Assembly: GCF_020379485.1 (NCBI RefSeq)
Contig: NW_026016672.1
Span: 21,343 to 85,342 of the forward strand
DNA: 64,000 nucleotides
Source of the DNA: Brassica napus
Taxonomy: Eukaryota > Streptophyta > Magnoliopsida > Brassicales > Brassicaceae
Direction: 5' to 3'
This document shows positions 31,572-42,179 of this stretch, piece by piece; the first letter of the stretch is position 1, and the number at the start of each line of letters is the position of its first letter. Both the position numbers and the translations under genes were made by a program. The notes under the pieces were generated by a model. It saw only the letters and a program-made list of their open reading frames with translations, had not been told where the DNA came from and searched no databases.

Positions 31572-33364
31572 ATGGAACATGGGATGAACATGAGGATGAA
31601 GGTAGCGGTTACTTTCAAAGGTAGCAACTACCTGGTGTGGTCTCGGATGGTGAAGACTGCGGTGGGAAGTAAGGGTTTGTGGGGGCACATCACAACAGGG
31701 GAGGCTCCGAAACTCATTACTCAGGGAGGAGATCAAGAAGAGGTCTCCAATGAAGCGGCTGTGGAGAAATGGCAACAAGAAGACATGCTGGTGATGACGG
31801 TTCTACACGCATCCTTGGACCCAGCTATCTTGGATGCCTACAGCTACTGTGAATCAGCCAAGGAGCTGTGGGACACGCTGAAGAAGGTGTATGGGAACAC
31901 TTCCAACCTCAGCCGTGTGTTTGAAGTGAAGCTAGCGATCAACCGTCTTGCACAAGAGGACATGGAGTTCACTAAGCACTTGGGGAGGTTCAGGTCCTTA
32001 TGGTCAGAGCTGGAGATGCTGAGGCCGAGCACAACTGATCCAGATCAGTTGAATGAGAGGCGCGAGCAAGACAAGGTCTTTGGGCTGCTTCTCACACTGA
32101 ACCCGGCCTACACTCAACTCATCCAGCACATGCTAAGGTCAGACAAGCTTCCGGACCTTGAGGAGGTGTGTGCGCAAATCCAAAGGGAGCAGGGATCTAT
32201 GGGGCTGTTTGGAGGAAAGGGGGAGCTCTCTCTTGCCAATCAAGCAGCTCATGAGGACTCAACCGAGACTCCACAAGCAAACAAGGCATCTCACGGAAAG
32301 TACGAGGACAGGAAGTTCAATGGCAACTGTGATCATTGCAAGAATCATGGTCATAAGAAGAGCCAATGCTGGATACTACACCCACACCTCAAGCCGGCCA
32401 AGTTCATGAAGGAGCGTGAGGGAAGGGCAAATGTGACTGAAGGATCAAGTGGAGCTGGTACCAGCAAGGCGAGTGAAGCGGATGGGCTTAGAGGCAATGA
32501 TGGGAATGGGAAGTCTCTGGTGGCTTACACAGGCGCCTCAAGCTCACGCAGCAATGATGACTACATCAAGAGATCAGACCTTGATGCTCTCTTCAAAATG
32601 CTAAAGGAAAACGGTAACACCTATGGTTATTCCTTTGGAGCTTCTATGATTGCATATAAGGATGATCACTTGATTAGAGAACTAGTAGAACGGTTAGAAG
32701 CTAGGAATGAATATAGAAATACTCACATTGCTAGAACTGATAGGATGCATCCATTGCTTAGTAATCTATGTCATAATGCTAAACGAGTAGATAAACCATT
32801 GATTGTTGATTCTGGTGCATCACATCATATGATAAGTGATGAGAACCTGATTAAGGATATAGAACCTACGCATGGGCATGTGATGATAGCAAATGGGGAT
32901 AAGATACCTATTAGAGGAATAGGAAAGCTTAAGTTGTTTAACAAAGAATCTAGAGCTTTTTACATGCCTGAATTCACATCAAACCTATTATCTGTGAAGA
33001 AATGTACTAATGATTTACAATGCAATGTTATCTTTAGTCCTAATGATGTGAAGTTTCAGGATATTGAGAGCAGCAGATTGATTGGGAAAGGGGTGACTAA
33101 GGGAGATCTCTATATGCTTGAAGAACTCACTTCTGTTCCTGATTATAGTTGCTCGTTTACTTCTGCTTCTTTGTTGAATAAAAATGCATTGTGGCATGCT
33201 AGAGTAGGACACCCTCATGTTAAAGCTTTGAACTTAATGGTACCAGGTGTTGTGTTTGAGAATAAAGATTGTGAAGCTTGTATTTTAGGCAAGCATTGTA
33301 GAACTGTGTTTCAAAAGTCTACTACCGTTTATGATAATTGCTTTGATCTAATTCATTCAGATGT
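31572..33364 (+). pseudogene. Gag-protease-integrase N-terminus of copia M
   Basis: ATG of MEHGMNMRMKVAV; about 597 codons without a break. Domains: gag (FKGSNYLVWSRMVKTAVGS; VYGNTSNLSRVFEVK; LWSELEMLRPSTTD), a CCHC knuckle CDHCKNHGHKKSQC, protease IVDSGASHHMISD, the GAG-pre-integrase HHCC segment WHARVGHPH...CEACILGKHC, and the first integrase catalytic Asp (FDLIHSDV). At that Asp-Val it runs directly and in frame into N's LTR-encoded tail ([11 protein letters not shown]... to a stop after 33608), so the long open frame is a chance copia-gypsy fusion. Confidence 0.92.
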
Positions 33365-34216
33365 TGATATGATCATGGACCAGCCAGCTGATGGAGATAG
33401 AGATGGCGAGTTTAGAGATGAACCAGCTGAAGAAGATGAGGTCTTATCCATTCCTAAAGGTCCCATGACTCGAGCCAGAGATAGGAAACTCAAAGAAGCT
33501 ATTGGAGGACTAATCAGGAAGTCCTTGGAGCAAGAAGAATGTCTTGGAGGAAGCTTGATACTTCAAGATACGCTTATCACCATTCAAGCCATCTTACCAT
33601 CAAGTTGAGTATCATCTAGGCTAGCAAGCTATGTGTGCTCTTTTCCTATCATTGTTTTTGTCCCATTGGGTTTTGCAATGATAGGTTTTTAACGAGGCCA
33701 TAGTCTTGCTATCTTATCACCTAGTTGATATTCTCGGACCAAACCACATGAAGAACCTTATGCTATCTTTATTTCTAAGTATTTATGTCTTTCATTTTCG
33801 AAAACTCTATCTAAGTTATGTCTTTATTTCTACATTAATTGGAGGAGCCTGTTCCTTTAATTTCGAAATGCTTGGAGCCTGTTCCAAGCCTTTCACTATA
33901 TATATGTGTAACTCGGCAACCCTAGCATCTATCAAGTTTTCTTTCACTTAAACCTTTGTGTTTTCTTCTCCCTTGCTTTCACGAGTTAAGAGAGTGTCTG
34001 GTGTGTAGTATCCAGTCTGTTGGTGTGTAATATCCAACACCCAAGGGCTTTAGAAAGGTGTGTCATATCCGATCTAAGTCTAGGAGTATCAAGGAGCCTT
34101 TCCGCAGCCTCTTGTGTCACCATTCGATCCACAGCCTTGATAAACTCGAGTCTTTGATTCGTTTATGCAAGGATCTATCCAAACCATCCAGAGAAGGGTC
34201 CTAGGATCTCATTAAG
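33365..34216 (+). repeat. 5' LTR of N (852 bp)
   Basis: Starts TGATATGATCATGG and ends CTCATTAAG; the last two or three bases are uncertain because the flank shares them. The first ~245 bp encode the same C-terminal protein tail as in the 3' LTR. Confidence 0.9.
33897..33904 (+). promoter_or_regulatory. Probable TATA box of N LTR
   Basis: TATATATA about 530 bp into the LTR, repeated at the same offset in the 3' LTR (about 39691). Inferred promoter. Confidence 0.55.
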
Positions 34217-34728
34217 TGGTATCAGAGCACTCTGGAAGGGGAGTTTTCGATTTCTCTTTTGCGATTTCATTAGATCTGTGTTCATCGTGTTATATCATTG
34301 ATCATTTGGGTTTTGCGTGTTGTTTCTCACTCGATCTGATTAGTATCATTGAGAGGATTGATAGATCTGATTGTTTCGTGCCTCATATTGTTAGATCTAA
34401 GAATTTCGATCGAGTTTTGAACAAAAACCTTTTCACATTCTTGTCGATTACGTTATCGATTTGCTTGATCCAAAAGTTTCTTGTGATTGTGTGACTCGAT
34501 CTGTTGTTAAGATCGTAGATCAGGATTTGATTATCTCATTTCATCATCCGTTGAATCTGATCTGTTAGTGTTTCAATTTCGAAAAGATAGAATTCAAATC
34601 GTCGCGTGTTGATCAAGTATCTTCATTTGCCGCTTTGTTTGAAAAAACTTTGTTTCCTTATTTGAATCTTGAGTTCTGAATTCTTTTGAACTACTTACTG
34701 GTTCAAGTTTTTCGTGTATCAGGAAGCA
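34217..34728 (+). other. Primer-binding site and leader of N
   Basis: TGGTATCAGAGCAC at the LTR edge matches initiator tRNA-Met. The following ~500 bp up to the ATG are TC/T-rich untranslated leader with repeated GATCTG/TCGATCTG words and no coding signal. Confidence 0.82.
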
Positions 34729-37700
34729 ATGGGGTCTGAGGAAGATGATGAAACCTTTGTGCGAAGGAATAGATTGCTGCAAGAAGCAATCACCAAACAA
34801 GTGATGGAAGCGATGGTGAAGTTACTGGAAGAGAAGTATGATCAGAGACCGCATGATGGGCAAGGACAAGCATCTGGTTCAAGACATGAGCCAAGAAGAA
34901 ACAGACAAGGTCAGCGTGAGCATGCTGGATCAGAAGAGACTGATAACTTCTATGAGAGAAGTAGCCATAGCTCCGGTTCAAGACGTAGGAGTAGAAGATC
35001 TCGACGTGATCATGAGGGCCGGAGGCATAGACGCAATGAGCTATCAGGATTAAAGCTTAAGATCCCTCCTTTCCATGGTAAAGCTGATCCAGATGCCTAT
35101 CTTGAGTGGGAGAAGAAGATCGAACTCGTTTTCAACTGTCAGCATTACTCAGAGACTAAGAAGATTCAAGTAGCTGCTACCGAGTTCAATGACTATGCAT
35201 TGAGCTGGTGGGATCAGTTGGTTACAAACAAGAGGCGCAATGGTGAATTTCCCATTGAAACATGGGCAGAGATGAAAGCTGTGATGCGCAAGAGGTTTGT
35301 ACCAAGCCATTATCACCGTGATCTTCATCAAAAGCTGAGACTGCTCACACAAGGATCAAAGTCTGTAGAGGAATACTTTCAAGAGATGGAGTTGCTTATG
35401 CTAAGAGCTTGTGTATCTGAGGACAGTGAAGCTACCATGGCACGATTTCTTGGTGGACTCAACCGTGAGATACAAGATAGAGTGGAGATGCAACACTACT
35501 TGGAAATAGAGGAGATGCTACACAAAGCTATCTTGGTGGAGCAACAAGTTAAGAGAAGAAGTCATGCGCGTGGCAGCTATGGTTCCAATAGATACCAGAC
35601 CTCTAAGGAAGATAAACCGAGCTATCAAAAGGAGAGCAAGCCACAGCCAAAAGAAGAATCCAAGTCTAGTAGCATCTACAACAAAGATAAGGGTAAAGTG
35701 GAAGCTACAAGCTCGCGTGCAAGAGATGTGAAGTGCTTTAAGTGCCAAGGGCGTGGGCACTATGCTAATGAGTGTACTAACAAGAGAGTTATGATTCTTC
35801 TGGAGAATGGAGAGTTTGAATCTGAAGATGAGAAACTAAGAACTGATCAAGAACTATCAGAAGTTGAGCATGAGGAGGAACCAGTTCAAGGTAGACTTTT
35901 GGTTGCAAGAAGAACTCTCAGTTTGCAAAACAAAACTGAGGAGCAAGAACAAAGAGAGAACTTGTTCTACACACGTTGTCTGGTGCAAGGAAAGGTCTGC
36001 AGCCTGATCATCGACGGTGGAAGCTGTGTTAATGTTGCTAGCGAGACAATGGTGAAGAAGCTTGGTTTGAAAGCTCAAAAGCATCCTAAACCTTACCGGC
36101 TGCAATGGCTTAATGAAGAGGGCGAGATGAGGGTATCTACTCAGGTTTCTATACCCTTGTCCATTGGGAGGTATGAAGATGACATTCTCTGTGATGTGAT
36201 ACCCATGGAAGCCAGCCACATACTACTAGGAAGGCCTTGGCAGTTTGATAGGCGTGTCATCCATGATGGCTTCACTAACAAACATTCTTTTGAGTTCAAC
36301 GGCAAGCGAACTGTCTTGGTACCTCTAACTCCTAAAGAAGTGCATGAAGATCAGCTTCAGCTTCAGAAAAAGAAAGAGGTTGATCTCAAACCAGATAAGC
36401 AACACAACTTCTATGCTAAAGCTAGTGAAATCAAAAGATCTCTTTATTCTCATCAATCGGTTCTCTTATTTATCTTTAAAGAATCTCTTTTGTCTCTAAC
36501 TGATTGTACACCGGTGTATCCGAGTGAGATGTCAGCTCTTTTACAGGAATACCAGGATGTATTTCCAGAAGATAATCCCATAGGATTGCCACCTATTCGA
36601 GGGATTGAGCATCAGATTGATTTTGTACCAGGAGCTACTCTTCCCAACAGACCAGCATACAGAACTAATCCTGTGGAAACCAAGGAGCTACAAAGGCAGG
36701 TTGAGGAACTGATGGAGAAAGGCCATATCCGTGAAAGTATGAGCCCATGTGCTGTGCCTGTGCTCCTTGTTCCAAAGAAAGATGGGAGCTGGCGTATGTG
36801 TGTTGATTGTAGAGCAATCAACAACATAACAGTGAAGTATCGCCACCCTATTCCTAGATTAGATGATATGCTTGATGAGTTGCATGGTTCTAGTGTCTTT
36901 TCTAAGATAGATTTGAAGAGTGGATATCATCAAATAAGAATGAAAGAGGGAGATGAGTGGAAAACAGCCTTTAAGACTAAGCATGGGTTGTATGAGTGGT
37001 TAGTCATGCCTTTTGGATTAACCAATGCTCCTAGCACTTTTATGAGATTGATGAATCATGTGCTTAGATCTTTCATAGGTTTGTTTGTGGTAGTATACTT
37101 TGATGATATCCTTGTTTACAGTAAGAACCTAGGAGAGCATATAGATCATCTTAAGTCTGTTCTTGATGTGTTGAGAAAAGAAAAACTGTTTGCTAACCTT
37201 AAGAAATGCACTTTTTGTACGGATAACTTGGTCTTCCTAGGCTTTGTTGTGAGTGCAGATGGAGTAAAGGTGGATCAGGAGAAGGTGAGAGCAATTCAAG
37301 AATGGCCAATTCCAAAGACTATAAGTGAAGTAAGGAGCTTTCACGGCCTTGCTGGCTTCTACCGACGGTTTGTGAAAGACTTTAGCACCATAGCAGCCCC
37401 ATTGACTGAGGTGATCAAGAAAGAAGTTGGATTCAAATGGGGAGAAGCACAAGAACTTGCCTTTCAATGCCTAAAAGAGAAGCTTACTAATGCCCCTCTT
37501 CTTATACTTCCTGATTTCAATAAAACTTTTGAAATTGAATGTGATGCCTCAGGAATTGGAATTGGTGCTGTTCTTATGCAGGAGAAGAGACCCATAGCTT
37601 ATTTCAGTGAGAAGCTTGGAGGCGCCACTCTCAACTATGCAACTTATGATAAGGAATTGTATGCCTTGGTGAGAGCTTTGCAGACTTGGCAGCATTACTT

Positions 37701-39402
37701 GTGGCCCAAGGAGTTTGTGATACACACGGATCATGAGTCTCTCAAGTACTTGAAAGGACAGAACAAGCTCAGCAAAAGACACGCAAGGTGGGTTGAGTTC
37801 ATTGAGACATTTCCTTATGTCATCAAGTACAAACAAGGTAAAGAAAACATAGTTGCTGATGCACTATCTCGAAGGTATGTTCTCTTAAACACTCTTGATG
37901 CTAAGTTGTTAGGTTTTGAGCAGATTAAAGAGATGTATGAATCTGATCCAGATTTTAAAGAAGCTTATAACTCTTGTGAGAAATTTGCTGCTGGACATTA
38001 TTTTAGACATGATGGATTCCTCTTTTATGATAATAGACTGTGTGTGCCTAATTGCTCTTTGAGAGATTTGTTTGTTAGGGAATCACATGGAGGAAGTCTC
38101 ATGGGTCACTTTGGTATTGCAAAGACTCTTAAAACCTTGCAGGATCATTTCTTTTGGCCTCGGATGAAAAGTGATGTGGAGAAACTATGTGAGAGATGTG
38201 CAACTTGCAAGCAAGCTAAGTCTAAGGTTCAGTCTCACGGTTTGTATACTCCTCTCCCTATTCCTTATCATCCTTGGAATGACATATCTATGGATTTCAT
38301 TGTTGGATTGCCTAGAACTAGGACTGGGAAGGATTCTATCTTTGTTGTTGTTGACAGGTTCTCAAAAATGGCACATTTCATAGCATGTCATAAAACTGAT
38401 GATGCATTGCATGTAGCTAACCTGTTCTTTAAGGAGATTGTGCGTTTACATGGTATGCCTAGGACCATAGTTTCTGATAGGGATACTAAGTTTCTTAGTT
38501 ATTTTTGGAAAACTCTTTGGTCTAAGCTAGGCACTAAGTTGTTGTTCTCCACTACTTGTCATCCGCAAACTGATGGACAGACTGAAGTAGTTAATAGAAC
38601 TCTAGGAACACTCTTGCGTGCATTCATTAAAAAGAATCTGAAATCTTGGGAAGATTATCTGCCACATTGTGAATTTGCATATAATCATGCTGTGCATTCT
38701 GCTTCTAAGTTTTCACCCTTTGAAATTGTTTATGGGTTCAATCCCACCTCTCCTTTGGATTTAATCCCTTTACCTGAGTGTGAAAGGGTCAGTTTGGATG
38801 GCAAAAAGAAGGCAGAGATGGTGAAACAACTTCACGAGCAAGCTAGGCTCAACATTGAAGAGAAAACTAAGCAGTATGTCAAGCATGCCAACAAAGGAAG
38901 GCGTGAGATGGTCTTTAAGGAGGGTGATAAAGTTTGGGTTCATTTGAGAAAAGAGAGGTTTCCTAATGAGAGGAAGTCAAAGCTTATGCCAAGAATTGAT
39001 GGACCTTTTGAGATCACAAGGAAGATCAGCAACAATGCCTACAAGATTGATCTCCAAGATAAGTATGATGTGAGTAATAGCTTCAATGTTACTGACTTGA
39101 TCCCTTTTATTGCAGATGAACCTGATTTGAGGTCAAATCCTTTTCAAGAGGGAGGGGATGATATGATCATGGACCAGCCAGCTGATGGAGATAGAGATGG
39201 CGAGTTTAGAGATGAACCAGCTGAAGAAGATGAGGTCTTAACCATTCCTAAAGGTCCCATGACTCGAGCCAGAGCTAGGAAACTCAAAGAAGCTATTGGA
39301 GGACTAATCAGGAAGTCCTTGGAGCAAGAAGAATGTCTTGGAGGAAGCTTGATACTTCAAGATACGCTTATCACCATTCAAGCCATCTTACCATCAAGTT
39401 GA
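34729..39402 (+). CDS. CRM-type gypsy gag-pol polyprotein (intact, 1557 aa)
   Basis: Start at the ATG of MGSEEDDE; the five codons upstream in the open frame begin with GTG. Domains: a charged N-terminus rich in Arg/Ser, retrotransposon gag (from about residue 115, [21 protein letters not shown]), CCHC knuckle at ~335-348 ([14 protein letters not shown]), protease with [12 protein letters not shown] (Asp ~429), RT with [10 protein letters not shown] (~790), RNase H ([14 protein letters not shown] ~935, then [10 protein letters not shown]), integrase HHCC (~1116-1150), and the core Asp ~1188, Asp ~1249, Glu ~1285 with exact D-35-E spacing. The C-terminal domain leads to [13 protein letters not shown] and the CR motif [14 protein letters not shown]. 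The last ~81 residues lie inside the 3' LTR. No frameshift or stop was found, so the protein could be functional. The CR motif is thought to guide integration to centromeric chromatin. Confidence 0.93.
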   Translation: MGSEEDDETFVRRNRLLQEAITKQVMEAMVKLLEEKYDQRPHDGQGQASGSRHEPRRNRQGQREHAGSEETDNFYERSSHSSGSRRRSRRSRRDHEGRRHRRNELSGLKLKIPPFHGKADPDAYLEWEKKIELVFNCQHYSETKKIQVAATEFNDYALSWWDQLVTNKRRNGEFPIETWAEMKAVMRKRFVPSHYHRDLHQKLRLLTQGSKSVEEYFQEMELLMLRACVSEDSEATMARFLGGLNREIQDRVEMQHYLEIEEMLHKAILVEQQVKRRSHARGSYGSNRYQTSKEDKPSYQKESKPQPKEESKSSSIYNKDKGKVEATSSRARDVKCFKCQGRGHYANECTNKRVMILLENGEFESEDEKLRTDQELSEVEHEEEPVQGRLLVARRTLSLQNKTEEQEQRENLFYTRCLVQGKVCSLIIDGGSCVNVASETMVKKLGLKAQKHPKPYRLQWLNEEGEMRVSTQVSIPLSIGRYEDDILCDVIPMEASHILLGRPWQFDRRVIHDGFTNKHSFEFNGKRTVLVPLTPKEVHEDQLQLQKKKEVDLKPDKQHNFYAKASEIKRSLYSHQSVLLFIFKESLLSLTDCTPVYPSEMSALLQEYQDVFPEDNPIGLPPIRGIEHQIDFVPGATLPNRPAYRTNPVETKELQRQVEELMEKGHIRESMSPCAVPVLLVPKKDGSWRMCVDCRAINNITVKYRHPIPRLDDMLDELHGSSVFSKIDLKSGYHQIRMKEGDEWKTAFKTKHGLYEWLVMPFGLTNAPSTFMRLMNHVLRSFIGLFVVVYFDDILVYSKNLGEHIDHLKSVLDVLRKEKLFANLKKCTFCTDNLVFLGFVVSADGVKVDQEKVRAIQEWPIPKTISEVRSFHGLAGFYRRFVKDFSTIAAPLTEVIKKEVGFKWGEAQELAFQCLKEKLTNAPLLILPDFNKTFEIECDASGIGIGAVLMQEKRPIAYFSEKLGGATLNYATYDKELYALVRALQTWQHYLWPKEFVIHTDHESLKYLKGQNKLSKRHARWVEFIETFPYVIKYKQGKENIVADALSRRYVLLNTLDAKLLGFEQIKEMYESDPDFKEAYNSCEKFAAGHYFRHDGFLFYDNRLCVPNCSLRDLFVRESHGGSLMGHFGIAKTLKTLQDHFFWPRMKSDVEKLCERCATCKQAKSKVQSHGLYTPLPIPYHPWNDISMDFIVGLPRTRTGKDSIFVVVDRFSKMAHFIACHKTDDALHVANLFFKEIVRLHGMPRTIVSDRDTKFLSYFWKTLWSKLGTKLLFSTTCHPQTDGQTEVVNRTLGTLLRAFIKKNLKSWEDYLPHCEFAYNHAVHSASKFSPFEIVYGFNPTSPLDLIPLPECERVSLDGKKKAEMVKQLHEQARLNIEEKTKQYVKHANKGRREMVFKEGDKVWVHLRKERFPNERKSKLMPRIDGPFEITRKISNNAYKIDLQDKYDVSNSFNVTDLIPFIADEPDLRSNPFQEGGDDMIMDQPADGDRDGEFRDEPAEEDEVLTIPKGPMTRARARKLKEAIGGLIRKSLEQEECLGGSLILQDTLITIQAILPSS
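39146..39158 (+). other. Polypurine tract of N
   Basis: AAGAGGGAGGGGA directly before the 3' LTR. It lies within the coding sequence, where it encodes part of FQEGGDD. Confidence 0.85.
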
Positions 39403-40010
39403 GTATCATCTAGGCTAGCAAGCTATGTGTGCTCTTTTCCTATCATTGTTTTTGTCCCATTGGGTTTTGCAATGATAGGTTTTTAACGAGGCCATAGTCT
39501 TGCTATCTTATCACCTAGTTGATACTCTCGGACCAAACCACATGAAGAACCTTATGCTATCTTTATTTCTAAGTATTTATGTCTTTCATTTTCGAAAACT
39601 CTATCTAAGTTGTGTCTTTACTTCTACATTAATTGGAGGAGCCTGTTCCTTTAATTTCGAAATGCTTGGAGCCTGTTCCAAGCCTTTCACTATATATATG
39701 TGTAACTCGGCAACCCTAGCATCTATCAAGTTTTCTTTCATTTAAACCTTTGTGTTTTCTTCTCCCTTGCTTTCACGAGTTAAGAGAGTGTCTGGTGTGT
39801 AGTATCCAGTCTGTTGGTGTGTAATATCCAACGCCCAAGGGCTTTAGAAAGGTGTGTCATATCCGATCTAAGTCTAGGAGTATCAAGGAGCCTTTCCGCA
39901 GCCTCTTGTGTCACCATTCGATCCACAGCCTTGATAAACTTGAGTCTTTGATTCGTTTATGCAAGGATCTATCCAAACCATCCAGAGAAGGGTCCTAGGA
40001 TCTCATTAAG
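39159..40010 (+). repeat. 3' LTR of N (852 bp)
   Basis: Same length as the 5' LTR, with eight substitutions noticed and no indel. It is followed directly by minus-strand copia E sequence. Confidence 0.9.
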
Positions 40011-40896
40011 TACACTCTCGTGTTTACCCAGTTGGAAGCATCTCTCTTCACCCTTGTGCTCCTCCTCAGCTCCTGAACTTGTTCTTCTTGTGGCTCTTGC
40101 CCATCTTCACTTGATTGAGCACCACTCTCATTGACCCATCAGGATCCACTTCCCAATCTCCACTAGACTGAGTACCACTCTCATCTGAGCCATTAGACTC
40201 TCTTTGCCCATCTCCACTAGACTGAGCACCACTCTCTACTTCCTGTGTCACCTCTTGATTATGCTGGCCTGAATCTTGATTATGCACTTGCTCATGAGAT
40301 TCAGTTCCATTCCCCCTGTCATGATCAAGAGGAGTTGTTCTTTCAGCTTCACTAGTCGGATTGGAAGACTCTCTTCTTCCAGATTCCTGATCCTGGGATA
40401 ACCCTATCCCTAGCTTCTCCAACAGCACCCTCAGTGTTGTTGCTCTATCAGATGGAGCTTGAGACAAATCCTTCAGATTTTCCCCACTCCTTTTCTTCAT
40501 AATACCCTTTTGATTCAATAAACTTCACTTCTCTAGATACCATCACTCTCCTTGCTTCAGGATCATAGCACTTGTATCCCTTCTGAGTGATAGAGTATCC
40601 AATGAACATAGCCTTAGTGCTCTTTGCCTCCAGCTTGTTTCTCTGTTCTCCTGGACTCATGACATAGCATACACACCCAAATACCCGTAGGTGATCAATA
40701 AAAGGCTTGCTCTTATTCAGCACCTCAAATGGAGACAGATTCTTCAGTATCTTGGTTGGGATCCGGTTGATGAGATAGCAAGCAGTCTGTACAGCATCTC
40801 CCCAAAAACGTTTTGGGACATTTGCATGAAACATCATCGACCTAGCAACCTCCATCAAGTGCCTATTCTTCCTCTCAGCTACACCATTCTGCTGTG
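40011..40896 (-). pseudogene. Copia E, integrase C-terminal part
   Basis: Minus-strand fragment of the B-family copia E. It begins (right) at QNGVAERKNRHLMEVARSMMF with the third catalytic residue of integrase and runs through ACYLINRIPTKIL and RNKLEAKSTKAMFIGYS to the linker, ending at NTRVY where N's LTR starts. A one-base insertion in a C run (40482-40485) shifts the frame after YYEEKEW, and a second frame change follows before 40066. RT and RNase H of E and its 3' LTR are missing. The upstream half resumes at 52263 after the F/G insertion, with target CTGTG duplicated (40892-40896 and 52263-52267). Confidence 0.9.
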
Positions 40897-40901
40897 TGTT
40901 T

Positions 40902-41389
40902 TGTTGACATGAGAGCATGAATGACATAGAGGAAGAAGAGATCAAGTCAAGACGTGCATCCGGAGTGATCAAAGTGTGCTTGTCCGTACAAGTTTGATCT
41001 AACTTGGCGTGCAAGACAAGAGGAGGATGTGATACTTGCCTTAAGATATTTAAATGATGTCGGCCAAGAGAAAGGATCCGTTGAAGAAGAGGACAAGGTG
41101 GTTCAAAGGAGAGAGAGCCGTTTGGTGCTGTCGCTTTCCACCTTTGCTGTGCGCACCTTGCCTTGATCAGTCCCCTTTTGTTTATTCTTTTCTTCTATGT
41201 CAACTTGCCATTAGTTTATTCATTGTTGTATCTATTTAAGGCATGTAACCAGAACCAAATGAATCAAGGAAATGAGTTCCTCTTCTCTTTAGTCTTATGC
41301 GATTCTCTCTCACTCTCTCTCTCTCTCTCGATTCTCCTCACCTTCTTCATAATTCTCATAATGGCTTAAACAAATCTCATATTCTTTCA
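40902..41389 (+). repeat. 5' LTR of copia F (488 bp)
   Basis: Starts TGTTGACATGAGAGC and ends ATATTCTTTCA, so its termini are canonical TG...CA, unlike the A, B, H, I, J and M families. It contains one TCCGTACAA site (about 40983-40991) and a CT microsatellite (about 41306-41329). Confidence 0.93.
41233..41239 (+). promoter_or_regulatory. Possible TATA box of F LTR
   Basis: TATTTAA about 330 bp into the LTR, conserved in the F 3' LTR and, on the minus strand, in both G LTRs. Inferred. Confidence 0.4.
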
Positions 41390-41531
41390 TGGTATCAGAG
41401 CAACATTACTCTTGAGACCTAAACCTTTTTCTTTCTTCCGCAGATTCTCTGAGTTCTAAATTCTATTTTTGGCAAAGTTCATCTTGTTCTTGATTCTTTG
41501 TTTCCAGAATTTGCCAAAAGTAGCAAAAACC
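41390..41531 (+). other. Primer-binding site and 5' leader of F up to the G insertion
   Basis: TGGTATCAGAGC at 41390-41401 matches initiator tRNA-Met. The leader continues to AAACC (41527-41531), the target duplicated by G. Relative to G's own leader there are at least two substitutions in this 142-bp segment. Confidence 0.9.
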
Positions 41532-42035
41532 TGAAAGAATATGAGATTTGTTTAAGCCATTATGAGAATTATGAAGAAGGTGAAGAGAATCGAGAGAGAG
41601 AGAGAGAGAGAGAATCGCATAAGACTAAAGAGAAGAGGAACTCATTTCCTTGATTCATTTGGTTCTGGTTACATGCCTTAAATAGATACAACAATGAATA
41701 AACTAATGGCAAGTTGACATAGAAGAAAAGAATAAACAAAGGGGACTGATCAAGGCAAGGTGCGCACAGCAAAGGTGGAAAGCGACAGCACCAAACGGCT
41801 CTCTCTCCTTTGAACCACCTTGTCCTCTTCTTCAACGGATCCCTTCTCTTGGCCGACATCATTTAAATATCTTAAGGCAAGTATCACATCCTCCTTGATC
41901 ACAGATAAGTCTCATCTTGTCTTGCACGCCAAGTTTAGATCAAACTTGTACGGACAAGCACACTTTGATCACTCCGGATGCATGTCTTGACTTGATCTCT
42001 TCTTCCTCTATGTCATTCATGCTCTCATGTCAACA
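41532..42035 (-). repeat. 3' LTR of copia G (504 bp)
   Basis: On the minus strand TGTTGACATG...CTTTCA. Compared with the F LTRs it has an ~18-bp insertion (ATGAGACTTATCTGTGAT region, about 41901-41920), a longer GA/CT run and several single-base differences. It is followed by CTCCCCCTCAAGC, the complement of the polypurine tract. Confidence 0.93.
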
Positions 42036-42179
42036 CTCCCCCTCAAGCTTGACCATGTGGGACAAGTCAAGCTTGGACTCCATGAAGCTATTCCCTCATT
42101 AAAACCTTAGTTAGGAAAAACCTCATGGGACAAAACCCTAACCAAGGAAAAAGAGTAGAACACTTCATGGAAGGAGAGA

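Larger units (their letters stand above)
30763..33364 (+). mobile_element. Copia element M (5' part), inserted in L, truncated by N
   Basis: Plus-strand copia of the H family: LTR 30763-31358, primer-binding site, gag-protease-integrase N-terminus. It is truncated at HSDV in integrase, where N's LTR starts (33365). The remaining pol and 3' LTR of M are absent from the window. The left TSD candidate is GCCAC (30758-30762); no right copy was found. Confidence 0.9.
33365..40010 (+). mobile_element. Ty3/gypsy CRM-type centromeric retrotransposon N
   Basis: 6,646-bp element with two 852-bp LTRs, an initiator tRNA-Met primer-binding site, an intact gag-pol frame and a polypurine tract. The polyprotein C-terminus extends into the 3' LTR and carries the CR-like motif [16 protein letters not shown], a hallmark I recall for CRM group A chromoviruses; the Brassica member is called CRB, and whether N is CRB itself needs alignment. 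The LTRs differ at 8 positions that I noticed (~0.9%). The flanks do not match: left is copia M (plus, ...CAGATGT), right is copia E (minus, TACACTCTCG), with no shared 5-bp duplication. Confidence 0.92.

Noticed and set aside
34714..34728. Upstream start for the N polyprotein
   Set aside because: The first codon there is GTG; the ATG at 34729 is the plausible start for a plant transcript.
33360..40015. Simple insertion of N with a TSD
   Set aside because: GATGT at the left does not match any 5-mer at the right edge, and the flanks are different elements in opposite orientation.
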